From: Anaerolineae bacterium
Lineage (GTDB): Bacteria; Chloroflexota; Anaerolineae; Aggregatilineales; Phototrophicaceae
Assembly (NCBI GenBank): GCA_022843385.1
Contig: JALHNT010000044.1
Location: 1-58,066, forward strand
Length of the DNA stretch: 58,066 nt
Reading direction: 5' to 3'
Position 1 is the stretch's first letter, and every line of letters starts with the position of its first letter. This document shows, one piece after another, positions 1-8,454 of the stretch. The translations under genes were made by a program, and so were the position numbers. Below the pieces are notes generated by a model. It was not told where the DNA came from and ran no database searches. It saw only the letters and a list, made by a program, of their open reading frames with translations.

Positions 1-35
1 GCCAGACCACGCTTATCTCTTCGTCCAGTAGATCA

Positions 36-356
36 ATGATTGGAAAGTCCATGCCCTCAGTTTACTGCATTCCACTACTTTTACCCATGAGCCTAATCAT
101 TACTGTCTTGCACCAACGTAAACGACCCGATTTGGCTGGCTATGTTGAACAGCACCAGCGTCGGATGCAATATCTGGAGTTTCGCGAAGAGGGCTTCCCG
201 ATTGGGTCGGGCACTATTGAGAGTGGTGTCAAACAATTCAAGCAGCGCTTGACCGGCACCGGTATGCGCTGGAACCCGACCAATGCCCAGCGCATGCTTG
301 TCATCCGCTCCGCTGTCCTCGGCAACGATTTTGACCTTCTCTGGCACGCTGCTTGA
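36..356 (+). pseudogene. C-terminal remnant of an ISKra4-like transposase
   Basis: The last 80 or so residues carry motifs I associate with the C-terminus of ISKra4-type transposases: PIGSGTIES followed by a basic stretch and GTGMRW, then a leucine/arginine-rich helix and a terminal FDLLWH. The frame stays open to the left edge, but the first 25 or so residues do not look like transposase, so the gene is either cut by the window or already broken near 110. No terminal inverted repeat could be identified on the right side. The DNA that follows to 904 is also degraded, which fits an old insertion site. Family assignment is from motif recognition only. Confidence 0.6.
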
Positions 357-904
357 GACTTTTCATTGAGCGAGTTTTGCACGAACTTGAAATGCACCCG
401 GCGCATGGTGCATCGTCTCCAGATGGCGTCCAATACACGACCATCCGACCGCGCTGCAGAATGGCTCATCTTCCTGAATGCATATCGCTTCGTCCGGGTT
501 GATTTCACACAGGCTGATCGAATGTCAGCTTGCGACAGGCTATCGGAGCGCTGACGGTCAGGCGTTTGTAGGCCTTGCTGAAGGCGAATGGGGATGCGTA
601 GCCGAGGCTGTGCACCACGGTTTTTACACTGAGGTTGTTGTCAGCGCCTATCCAGGCTGTTGCCTCTTGGACGCGCCAGCGTGTCTGACACTTCATCATT
701 GCTGAGCCTGTTGCTTTCTTCAGTCAGCAGTCTGATTGTACTTTACCTCCTTCTTACACGGTTGAGTGCTTGACAGACCGGTACATTGGTCATTGCGCTC
801 GGCTGATTGGTTCGAATAGTTGTGAACCAGGACTCAATTCTGAATTGTGCGACAATGCATTCTGGCATAGAGTGAAGGAGATATTGTTGAATTTGTGATG
901 ATCT
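357..904. other. Decayed intergenic stretch
   Basis: Apart from the AraC remnant and the inverted repeat at 859-914, I see no gene in this 548-base stretch. Short frames exist on both strands but show no family features and overlap each other. It most likely represents DNA left after insertion and decay. Confidence 0.5.
505..699 (-). pseudogene. AraC-family regulator remnant (second HTH half)
   Basis: The 64-codon frame reads like the C-terminal half of an AraC-type DNA-binding domain: WRVQEATAWI corresponds to the first helix of the second HTH, and LGYASPFAFSKAYKRL matches the signature that usually reads GY.S..aFsRaFKr, followed by a P..CR end. The first HTH and the ligand-binding domain are missing; the sequence upstream on the minus strand (700-904) gives no continuing frame with AraC features. 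It is best read as a fossil of a regulator gene lying in the same decayed stretch as the transposase tail. It is unlikely to be expressed as a functional protein. Confidence 0.55.
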
Positions 905-914
905 ATGCCAGAAT
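859..914 (+). repeat. 12-bp perfect inverted repeat over the start codon of the next gene
   Basis: Bases 859-870 (ATTCTGGCATAG) are the exact reverse complement of 903-914 (CTATGCCAGAAT), separated by 32 bases. The right arm contains the ATG at 905-907 of the following gene, and the loop contains the purine-rich AAGGAG that could act as ribosome binding site. In RNA the start codon would lie inside a 12-bp stem. A smaller perfect repeat, ATTGT-GCG-ACAAT, lies just upstream at 844-856. A translational switch or a mobile-element end are both possible. Confidence 0.6.
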
Positions 915-1744
915 TTCCTAACCCACTTCCCGATAGCCAGCTTGTTCGCCAGACCATTCGCACGATGGCGCGTCAGGGTGATACTAGCCACCTGGACTGG
1001 TTGCTGGAACGCGCTCGCAATGACCCAGATGAAAGTGTCCGCCGTCTGGCACTGCAAGCCATTGAGCATCTGCGACCCTTGCCTGCTTCCTTTCCTAATG
1101 ATGAACCTCTATTTCTGCGCCAACTCGACCTTAGCCACCCTGTACAGCGAATGGGTGGGGTGCTGCTGCTCGATCTGACGATCTTCGTGATGGTCAATGT
1201 GCTGGTATCGGTGGGCATGCTGCTGCTGGGGGCGCCGTTCGTACGGCTGGCACTGGCGAATAGCCTGACGCTGGAAGCGAACAGCCGCGAGATGCGGATA
1301 GCTCAGGCTGCCATTCGCGCTTTCAGCACTATGAGCGCTCTCGAACTGATTGTTACCGGCCTGCTGGTCGGTCTCATAAGCATCCTGCTGGCGCTGGTCA
1401 CCAACTACCTGATTCACAGCATTATGCTGCGGATAATCGGCGGCTATGAACGCTTTTCGACCTTTCTGAGTAATACACTTGTCCAGCAAGCCATGATTAC
1501 GCTGCTCGGTGGTGGAGCACTCCTGCTGTCCTTGCTGCTACTACAGTCCGGTCATCCGGCAGCACTGCTTGTCGCCTGCCTGTGGCTGATGGGTATCGGG
1601 TTGGGGCTGGCTGGCTGGTATGCCCGGCTCATTGGATCGGCTTATGGGGTTGGCTCCATGAGAGGGATACAGGCTATCGTGTGGGTTGTATTATTTTATG
1701 GTACAACCAATCTGATGATCGTTGGTTTATTTTCGTTGATTTGA
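905..1744 (+). CDS. HEAT-like/Yip1-like multi-pass membrane protein
   Basis: 279 residues. Residues about 10-60 are helical and charged, with a HEAT-repeat feel (DPDESVRRLALQAIEHL), and would lie in the cytoplasm. From about residue 78 there are five hydrophobic segments (about 78-105, 140-170, 188-212, 216-236 and 252-279), spaced as in Yip1-type membrane proteins. I do not recognise a specific function. The ATG at 905 sits inside a perfect 12-bp inverted repeat and has no close ribosome binding site; AAGGAG lies about 27 bases upstream. Its stop is only six bases before the acetyltransferase start, so the two are probably co-transcribed. Confidence 0.75.
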   Translation: MPEFPNPLPDSQLVRQTIRTMARQGDTSHLDWLLERARNDPDESVRRLALQAIEHLRPLPASFPNDEPLFLRQLDLSHPVQRMGGVLLLDLTIFVMVNVLVSVGMLLLGAPFVRLALANSLTLEANSREMRIAQAAIRAFSTMSALELIVTGLLVGLISILLALVTNYLIHSIMLRIIGGYERFSTFLSNTLVQQAMITLLGGGALLLSLLLLQSGHPAALLVACLWLMGIGLGLAGWYARLIGSAYGVGSMRGIQAIVWVVLFYGTTNLMIVGLFSLI

Positions 1745-1750
1745 TGTGCT

Positions 1751-2242
1751 ATGCAATTCACCATACGTCCGATCCAACCTGATGATCGAGCCATGATCCT
1801 GCACCTTTGGGAAACTCACTGGGGTGCGCCGGTGATGGTTTCACGTGGACAACTGTATCAGGTGGAAGATCTGGGCGGTTTCGTTGCTTTTCAGGGGGAC
1901 ATGCTGGCTGGCCTGGTGACCTATCATCTGGATGGAGATGCCTGCGAAGTCATGTCGCTCGACAGCCTTATAGAGCGCAACGGGATTGGGACAGCCTTGT
2001 TGAAAGCCGTCTATGATGCGGCAGTGCAGGCGCGATGCCGCCGACTGTGGCTGATAACGACCAACGACAATACAGCCGCACTGCGCTTTTACCAGAAGCG
2101 GGGTTGGGTGCTGGTGGCGCTCCATTGTGATGCCATGATCGAGTCGAGGCGGCTGAAACCCCAAATTCCGTTGACAGGCAACGACGGCATACCGATCCGC
2201 GATGAATTGGAACTGGAAATGCTGCTCAACGTCCAACATTAA
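1751..2242 (+). CDS. GNAT-family N-acetyltransferase
   Basis: 163 residues with the complete GNAT fold pattern: N-terminal IRPIQPDDRAMILHLW, the acetyl-CoA pyrophosphate-binding loop RNGIGTALL at residues 76-84, and the C-terminal motif NTAALRFYQKRGW at about 107-119. Proteins of this type move an acetyl group from acetyl-CoA to an amine of a small molecule or protein; the substrate cannot be read from sequence. The final 30 residues add an acidic tail after the last core strand, as in several GNATs annotated as ribosomal-type. It follows the membrane protein by six bases and is probably in the same transcript. Confidence 0.85.
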   Translation: MQFTIRPIQPDDRAMILHLWETHWGAPVMVSRGQLYQVEDLGGFVAFQGDMLAGLVTYHLDGDACEVMSLDSLIERNGIGTALLKAVYDAAVQARCRRLWLITTNDNTAALRFYQKRGWVLVALHCDAMIESRRLKPQIPLTGNDGIPIRDELELEMLLNVQH

Positions 2243-2351
2243 CGCGCCTACTGCTTTGATCTCACTTATAGTATAAATGGACAGGCTGATAGCCGTTCGC
2301 AAGGCGTATTGACCAGAATTGGGTTCGTCAATGGCTCAATCAGGAGACTTT

Positions 2352-2993
2352 ATGAGTTCATCTGTTGAATTTCAAAATGCAGAGAAGAGTTTGGCAGAAA
2401 CCTTGACTGCCACAGCAGCTTCGATCAAAACCGAAAGTGTGACGTTGCGCGAGTTGTTGGAATCCATCGGCGAACAGGGGTTGCTGGTCTTTTGTATGTT
2501 CCTGACCATTCCCTTCCTGCTGCCGGTATCGATTCCGGGTGTCAGTACCGTTTTTGGGCTGGTGATCGTGTTAATTGGCGTCGGGGTGACATTCAATCGT
2601 GTCCCCTGGTTACCGGCCAAACTAATGAACCGCACCATCGAACGCGCGCATCTGGTTCCAGCGCTGGAACGTGGGGCTAAGTTGTTTGCTCGTCTGGATA
2701 ACGTTGTGCGTCCGCGTCTATTGGTGTTGACTCACGGAGCGACGGTCAATCGACTGAATGGTCTGATGCTAGTCTTCGCGGCGCTGCTGCTCATGGCTCC
2801 TTTTGGCACAATCCCGCTGACGAACACATTGCCGGGTATTGCTATCCTCTGCCTGGCGGTAGGGATGTTACAGCGTGATGGCTTCTTCATCCTCATCGGT
2901 TACCTAGCGATTATTGCCACCGTAATCTGGTTTGCCATCCTGGTTGGTGGTGCCATCCTGGCTGGTCAGGGCTTGAGCCAACTCATCAGCTAA
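2352..2993 (+). CDS. ExoD-like membrane protein
   Basis: About 213 residues from the ATG at 2352, chosen because AGGAG (2342-2346) lies five bases upstream; in-frame starts at 2319 (TTG) and 2331 (ATG) are possible but lack such a site. A soluble helical N-terminus (about 1-40) is followed by SIGEQGLLVFCMFLTIPFL and several long hydrophobic segments, and a characteristic central APFGTIPLTNTLPGIAIL. This matches the exopolysaccharide-synthesis ExoD family, inner-membrane proteins linked to exopolysaccharide production in rhizobia but of unknown biochemistry. A strong terminator follows at 3015, so it closes the transcript. Confidence 0.8.
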   Translation: MSSSVEFQNAEKSLAETLTATAASIKTESVTLRELLESIGEQGLLVFCMFLTIPFLLPVSIPGVSTVFGLVIVLIGVGVTFNRVPWLPAKLMNRTIERAHLVPALERGAKLFARLDNVVRPRLLVLTHGATVNRLNGLMLVFAALLLMAPFGTIPLTNTLPGIAILCLAVGMLQRDGFFILIGYLAIIATVIWFAILVGGAILAGQGLSQLIS

Positions 2994-3014
2994 TCAGCGA
3001 TTTGGTCAGATCAG

Positions 3015-3046
3015 AAGCCCGGTCACCACAACCGGGCTTTTTGTTT
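3015..3046 (+). terminator. Rho-independent terminator after the ExoD-like gene
   Basis: AAGCCCGGT (3015-3023) pairs perfectly with ACCGGGCTT (3031-3039) around a seven-base loop, and the stem runs into TTTTTGTTT. This is a textbook intrinsic terminator separating the ExoD-like gene from the FtsX permease. Confidence 0.9.
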
Positions 3047-3118
3047 GATGAGCAACTGTCGCGCGTCGGCCTGCGTAATGGCACAATAGAATGAACTCAC
3101 CGATGAAAGCCCGACACG

Positions 3119-5854
3119 ATGAATCAGTTGTTGTTCTATTTGCATTACGCTTTTCGCAATCTGTGGCGCAGCCGGCGTTGGTCGGCCTTTGCCATTTTTT
3201 CGGTAGCTGCTGGTGTGGCAACGGTTGTCGCGCTGCGCAGCCTGGGGCTGGCGATTGCCGACTCGCTCACCAGTAATATCCGCGCCAGCAATCATGGCGA
3301 TATTCGGCTGGAAGGCGGTGGGAATAGTGGCTTCTTCAGCTTCAGTGACCCAGAGACGGAACAGGGGTTTTCCCTGACAAACCTGGAACAGATCGACGAC
3401 TGGGTGGGCGAACGCGGCGGACGCTGGAGCGCCTCGACCCAGAGTGGCAACCTTCAGATCACCGCGCTCGATTTCCAGAGCGTGGGGCGCCCCCAGTTCA
3501 TCACCTCGTACTTCATCGACCCGCAGACCTATCCGCCAACCCAGGACATCACCGCGCTGGAACCGGCGGGCGTACCGTTAGGGCAGTTATTTCAGGGGGG
3601 CAATGAGGTTGTTGTCAGCGAGAATCTGGCATCGAGTCAGGGAATAGCGGTTGGCGATACGGTGCGGGTGAGTGGCACGGCTGAGGAATTTATCGTGCGT
3701 GGTATTGTGCCGACGTTCGCCGAGGCCGGGTTGCGTAATCTGGGGGCGGCTTTCTTTGGCTTTGCCTACTTCGACAATGCGCTTAAGGAAAAACTACCAG
3801 TTGCGGCTGAACCCAACACCATCTCAGTTCTGTTGTCGGATGGTACCTCAGCCGAAACTATCCGCGAAGCTGCCCGTGACCTGGACCGTTCGTTGACGAC
3901 CAGCTTCTTCTACGAAGTACAGACGGTGCCAGAATTGATTGAAGAAAATCAAAATATCGCCGATGTTCTGAGCAGCTTCATTGTGGTGCTGGGGCTGGGC
4001 GCACTGCTGATCGGCGGCGTTGGCATCATGAACACCATGCTGGTGCTGATGCGTCGCCGCACTGAAGAGATTGCCACCCTCAAGACTTTTGGTCTGAAGG
4101 GGCGACAGGTGGCGGCGATGTTCATGGCCGAGGCGGTGCTGCTGGGCGTGTCCGGCAGCCTGCTCGGTGGTTTTTTCGGCACTTTGCTGAGTTTTGGCGC
4201 GAATGCTTATGGTCAGGCGCTCATTCAACAGCCGCTGGCCTGGCGCGTTTATCCAGAGGCGATTGGTTTTGGCCTGGTCTTGGGCGTGGTGATTACGCTG
4301 GTCTTTGGCATCATCCCGGTGCTGATCGCCGTCAAGGTGCGCCCGGCGACCATCCTACGCCCAAACGAAATGAGTGTGCCGCGCCTCGGTTGTCTGCAAT
4401 CGCTGCTGATGATTTTGCTGGTGGTTGTGACCATTGGGGTCATCGCCGGTCAAATTCTCCGCCCGGCCTTTGCCATCGCCGAGTCCTCGTCGTTATGGTT
4501 GAACCCATTCTTTATCGGCGTCATCAGCGTGGCCGTGACGCTCCTCATCCTGGGGATTCTGATCGGCCTGTTGTGGCTGGTGGTCTGGCTGATTGGCAAA
4601 CTGCCGTCGTTTGGCAGTGTCGATCTGCGGCTGGCGCTGCGTAACCTTTCCACCAACCGTACCCGCACTGCCACCACATTGCTCGCCCTCAGCACCGGCA
4701 TGTTTGCCCTCAGCAGCATCTCGTTCTTTGGGGCAGGGGTGCGCCAGATCGTCCAGTTCAGTCTGAACGAGCAGCTCGGTGGCAATATCCTGGTGGTCGG
4801 TGCGCTGCCCAGCTTTGTCGCCAATCCGTTGATTGATGGCACGCTCGACGGTCAGCCCGGCGTCGAGTATCGCACGCGCTACTTCAGCTACTTTGGCGAG
4901 ATCACTCTGCTGAATGGTGAGCCGTTGCCGGAGCCGGAGAATCCTTTCAACTTCACCGTCCCGACGGATGAGGATGGTCGCCGTCCGCAGGGCTTCGACG
5001 AGGACTTTGGCAACTTCAACAATTACTCGGCTACGCTGACGGCGCGCGAGACCACCAACCCCAATGCCAGCTATCGACCAGTAGCCGGGCGTGATCTGAC
5101 GGCAGAAGATCGCGGCAGGCCGGTCGCGCTCTACCGCCCAAAAACGCTCTGGTCGAACCTGAATGTTCAGGTTGGCTCGACCCTCACCGTGATGGTCAAC
5201 AATCGAGAAGTTGAACTGGAAGTGGTCGGGTTGTTGCAGGCTGAAGGGACCGGTGGATTCGCTCTAAGTGGCTTCACCGATGGTGATGTGATTGTGCCGC
5301 CCGGCCTGCTCACCAGTTCTTTCCCCATTCAGTTGAATGTCGCTCGCGTTCAGCCAGAGCGAATGAACGATGTCCTGCTGGCGCTGAACACCATCCCGCT
5401 GGTTTACTCGTTCGACATTACTTTCATCGACAGCATCCTCAGCCGTTTCATCAACCAGATGAGCGCCATCCCGATCCTGGTCGGCTTGCTCTCGCTAGGT
5501 GCGGCGGCTGTCATCATGGCGAACACAGTGGCGCTTTCGACGTTGGAACGGCGTCGTCAGATCGGCATCCTCAAAGCCGTTGGTCTGAAAGGGCGGCGCG
5601 TGCTGGTGGTCATGCTGCTGGAAAATGTCATCATCAGTTTGCTCGGCAGCTTGCTGGGCATTGGCCTGAGTGCGCTGGGAATCTCCATCGTCTCATCCCT
5701 GAGCATCAACCTGTCGCAGATCATCCCGCCCGATTCGACTCCGGTCGCGCTGTTGTTGATCGGGGCCGCGATTGCCATTGGTGTAGTGGCGACCATTCTC
5801 AGTGCACGTCCAGCGCTGGGCGAACGGGTGACGAGTGTGCTGCGGTATGAATGA
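3119..5854 (+). CDS. Two-domain FtsX-type ABC transporter permease
   Basis: 911 residues built from two FtsX/MacB-like halves. The first begins with FRNLWRSRRWSAFAIF and a membrane span, then a large extracytoplasmic domain (about 50-275) and three spans carrying IGGVGIMNTMLVLMRRRTEE and TLKTFGLKGRQV. The second half repeats this from about residue 500 (LRLALRNLSTNRTRTATTLL) and ends with TLERRRQIGILKAVGLKGRR. The length suits the large lipoprotein/peptide-export type permeases that work with a separate LolD/MacB-like ATPase. No ATPase gene is adjacent or anywhere obvious in the window, so it must use one encoded elsewhere. The ribosome binding site before 3119 is weak. Confidence 0.88.
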   Translation: MNQLLFYLHYAFRNLWRSRRWSAFAIFSVAAGVATVVALRSLGLAIADSLTSNIRASNHGDIRLEGGGNSGFFSFSDPETEQGFSLTNLEQIDDWVGERGGRWSASTQSGNLQITALDFQSVGRPQFITSYFIDPQTYPPTQDITALEPAGVPLGQLFQGGNEVVVSENLASSQGIAVGDTVRVSGTAEEFIVRGIVPTFAEAGLRNLGAAFFGFAYFDNALKEKLPVAAEPNTISVLLSDGTSAETIREAARDLDRSLTTSFFYEVQTVPELIEENQNIADVLSSFIVVLGLGALLIGGVGIMNTMLVLMRRRTEEIATLKTFGLKGRQVAAMFMAEAVLLGVSGSLLGGFFGTLLSFGANAYGQALIQQPLAWRVYPEAIGFGLVLGVVITLVFGIIPVLIAVKVRPATILRPNEMSVPRLGCLQSLLMILLVVVTIGVIAGQILRPAFAIAESSSLWLNPFFIGVISVAVTLLILGILIGLLWLVVWLIGKLPSFGSVDLRLALRNLSTNRTRTATTLLALSTGMFALSSISFFGAGVRQIVQFSLNEQLGGNILVVGALPSFVANPLIDGTLDGQPGVEYRTRYFSYFGEITLLNGEPLPEPENPFNFTVPTDEDGRRPQGFDEDFGNFNNYSATLTARETTNPNASYRPVAGRDLTAEDRGRPVALYRPKTLWSNLNVQVGSTLTVMVNNREVELEVVGLLQAEGTGGFALSGFTDGDVIVPPGLLTSSFPIQLNVARVQPERMNDVLLALNTIPLVYSFDITFIDSILSRFINQMSAIPILVGLLSLGAAAVIMANTVALSTLERRRQIGILKAVGLKGRRVLVVMLLENVIISLLGSLLGIGLSALGISIVSSLSINLSQIIPPDSTPVALLLIGAAIAIGVVATILSARPALGERVTSVLRYE

Positions 5855-5896
5855 TGGTCGCTGGCAGTTAGCGCGATTGACGGTATAGTTATCGGA

Positions 5897-5921
5897 GCAG
5901 AGGGGATAGATACCTCTCTGC
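5897..5921 (+). terminator. Stem-loop after the FtsX permease gene
   Basis: GCAGAGGGG (5897-5905) pairs with CCTCTCTGC (5913-5921) over nine positions with one G-T wobble and a seven-base loop. There is no T-run after it, so it may be a processing or stability hairpin instead of a true intrinsic terminator. Confidence 0.45.
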
Positions 5922-5958
5922 CCTGATCGTTGTCTGCCCCTGGCGAAGGAATAAACCC

Positions 5959-6969
5959 ATGACCCACATGATGCAAGCGCTCGTCTACGATGGCCCCTAC
6001 CAAATGCCGCTGCGTGAGGTTCCCGCGCCGGTTCCGCAACCGGATGAGGTGCTTATTCAGGTGGCCTATTCCGGCATCTGTGGTTCAGAACTCAGCGGCT
6101 ATGAAGGCCAGAACTCGCTGCGAAAGCCGCCGCTCATCATGGGGCATGAATTCAGCGGCTCTATTGTTCAGGTGGGCGATGAGGCGGCGCGTCAATTCCC
6201 CCAGTTTAGTGTTGGCGCGCGTGTGACGGCCAACCCATTGATCTCCTGCGGTCAGTGTATGTACTGCCTGGCAGGGCAGCACAATCTTTGCCCGAAGCGC
6301 AAACTGCACAGCGCCAGTCTGCCGGGCAGTAATGCTCAATGGGTAGTGGTGACGGCGCGCGCACTGCATCTGCTGCCTGACGACATGCCACTGACGATAG
6401 CCGCCTTGACCGAACCGGCGGCGTGTGCCATCCACACAGCGGAGATCGCCCGACCCCTACCGCACGAAGTCGGATTGGTGATTGGGGCGGGGCCGATTGG
6501 GCTGATGACGATTCAGGCGTTGATGGATTATGGGCTGCGCGAGGTCTACTGCGCTGACCTGAACCCGACCCGGCTGGCGATGGCGCTGGAAGTCGGGGCG
6601 AAACCGCTGCCCAACGGCGAGATTATTCCCAATCAGGCTGATCTGGTGGTGGATGCAGTGGGCAGCGATAAAGTGCGACAACTCTGTGTGACGGCGGCCC
6701 GACCGGCGGGACGAGTCATCTGGGTGGGGCTGCACGAAGCCCAGGCCACGCTGCCGATTAACGATATGATCCGCCGCGAAATCACGGCTTATGGTTCGTT
6801 CGCCTATAATCAGCGTGACTTCGCCATTGCCCTCAAGGCGCTGGCAGCCGGACGCTTCTGGCTGAAGGACGAATGGACGCGAGTTGAACCACTGGAGCGC
6901 GGCGCGGCTTGTTTCGAAGAACTGTTACATGGCAGCACCGTCTCCAAAATCTGGCTCAAGCCATCATAA
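5959..6969 (+). CDS. Zinc-dependent medium-chain alcohol/polyol dehydrogenase
   Basis: 336 residues. The catalytic zinc ligands of the family are visible: Cys41 (SGICGSE), His63-Glu64 (MGHEFSG) and Glu152. Four structural-zinc cysteines lie at 97, 100, 103 and 111. The NAD(P)-binding loop GAGPIG is at 176-181. The enzyme should oxidise an alcohol or polyol with a nicotinamide cofactor in the cytoplasm, in the sorbitol/threonine dehydrogenase branch; the substrate is not determinable. Starts at 5959, 5968 or 5971 are all possible; GAAGGA upstream of 5959 supports the first. Its stop overlaps the end of the convergent photolyase gene by six bases. Confidence 0.9.
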   Translation: MTHMMQALVYDGPYQMPLREVPAPVPQPDEVLIQVAYSGICGSELSGYEGQNSLRKPPLIMGHEFSGSIVQVGDEAARQFPQFSVGARVTANPLISCGQCMYCLAGQHNLCPKRKLHSASLPGSNAQWVVVTARALHLLPDDMPLTIAALTEPAACAIHTAEIARPLPHEVGLVIGAGPIGLMTIQALMDYGLREVYCADLNPTRLAMALEVGAKPLPNGEIIPNQADLVVDAVGSDKVRQLCVTAARPAGRVIWVGLHEAQATLPINDMIRREITAYGSFAYNQRDFAIALKALAAGRFWLKDEWTRVEPLERGAACFEELLHGSTVSKIWLKPS

Positions 6970-8454
6970 GTGGCTCAGAAAGTGTTCTGCCTGCTGCCTG
7001 ATTTGGATCCGTTCATCTGCTGAGAGATGCTTTAATCCCAGCACCGCCGGCCCAAGACGAGGGTTCGCCCGGAGTTGGTTTTCATGCGTCAGCAGAAAAT
7101 TCCAGTAGAGCGTGTTAAAGGGGCAGGCGTGTTCGCCGGATCGTGCTTTGGGGTCATAAGCACAGGTCTGGCAATAATCGCTCATTCGGTTGATGTAAGT
7201 GGCTGAGGCGATGTAGGGCTTGGTCGCCGTTTGCCCGCCATCGGCATTGAGTCCCATGCCCACTGTGTTGGGCTGCATCACCCAGTCGTAAGCATCAATG
7301 TAGAAGCTCATGAACCATTCAACAACTGCGCGGGGTTCGATTCCAGTTAACAGGCAGAAATTGGTGACAATCATCAGGCGCTGAATGTGATGCGAATAGG
7401 CCGTTTCTCGCGCCTGTTCGATCACATGGCGCAGGCAGTTCATCTGTGTGTCGCCGCTCCAGAACCAGTCTGGCAGTAGGCGCTGTGCCCCCCAGCTATT
7501 GCTGTCTCGCAGCTCTGGCATCATCCGCCAGTACTGCCACATCATATACTCGCGCCAGCCCACGATCTGGCGGATGAAACCTTCGACGGAGTTGAGCGGG
7601 GCTTCGCCTCGGTGATAGGCGGCCTCGGCTGCTCGTGCTACTTCCAGCGGCGTCAATAATCCCAGGTTGATGTAGGGCGAGAGGACTGAATGGTAGAGCG
7701 TAGGATACCGGCTGCTCATGGCGTCTTCGTATGCCCCGAACAGCGGGAGTCGGTACTGAATGAAGTCGGCCAGCGCCGTCTGCGCCTGTTCATGGGTGAC
7801 CGCATAAGCGAAGGTATCAGCCTGGCCCACACCATGATCGCTCCGTTTGACCTCAGCGATTACCTGCTGGGTGATATCATCCGGCTCGAAGCGCGGGATG
7901 GGCGGCGGTTGAAGGCCTTTCTTGAGTGGTTTGCGATTCTCGTCGTCGAAATTCCAGCGCCCACCAACCGGTTCATCATCCTCCATCAGCAGGCAAAAAT
8001 GACGCCGCATCTGGCGGTAGAAGGTTTCCATCACCACCCGCTTCTGGCTGCCGGGGAATGGATCATGCTGTCCGACGAGGAACTGGCTGTTCGGGATGAT
8101 TTCAACCGGCAGTCCCAATCGAGCGCTCCAAAGTGCCTGCTGCTGCCGGGCATCGTATTCGCTGGCTGCCATCGTTCGCAGCGCTGAAGGCCGCTGTTCG
8201 ATGAGGTGTTGGCGCAACCCGGCGCTCATACTCGGGGCCGCATAGTAGTCAACCGTGTAGCCCCGCGCTCGCAGCCGAGCCGCGTAGTGACGCATCGCGC
8301 TCAATACCAGCACCTGTTTCTGCTGGTGATAAGCCCGAGACCGCAACTTCTTCTGGCTCTCGATCAGCACCACTCGCACCTCATCGGTGGGATCTGGCAC
8401 GACCGGATGGTCATCAAGAAGCTGGTCACCCAGCACAACGATGCTCAGGCTCAT
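6964..8454 (-). CDS. FeS-containing bacterial photolyase/cryptochrome (FeS-BCP)
   Basis: 496 residues, the usual length for the prokaryotic iron-sulfur photolyases (PhrB type), which carry FAD and a 4Fe-4S cluster and repair UV (6-4) photoproducts. The N-terminal alpha/beta part starts SIVVLGDQL. The C-terminal catalytic half contains four cysteines, Cys340, Cys428, Cys431 and Cys444, with the 88-residue gap between the first two that I recall for the PhrB cluster ligands. The conserved NTVGMGLNADGG and KPYIASATYINRMSDYC stretches are present. Its ATG overlaps the stop of the upstream BMP-family permease by four bases, so it is likely translated from that operon's mRNA although functionally unrelated. 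Confidence 0.9.
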   Translation of the reverse strand: MSLSIVVLGDQLLDDHPVVPDPTDEVRVVLIESQKKLRSRAYHQQKQVLVLSAMRHYAARLRARGYTVDYYAAPSMSAGLRQHLIEQRPSALRTMAASEYDARQQQALWSARLGLPVEIIPNSQFLVGQHDPFPGSQKRVVMETFYRQMRRHFCLLMEDDEPVGGRWNFDDENRKPLKKGLQPPPIPRFEPDDITQQVIAEVKRSDHGVGQADTFAYAVTHEQAQTALADFIQYRLPLFGAYEDAMSSRYPTLYHSVLSPYINLGLLTPLEVARAAEAAYHRGEAPLNSVEGFIRQIVGWREYMMWQYWRMMPELRDSNSWGAQRLLPDWFWSGDTQMNCLRHVIEQARETAYSHHIQRLMIVTNFCLLTGIEPRAVVEWFMSFYIDAYDWVMQPNTVGMGLNADGGQTATKPYIASATYINRMSDYCQTCAYDPKARSGEHACPFNTLYWNFLLTHENQLRANPRLGPAVLGLKHLSADERIQIRQQAEHFLSHL

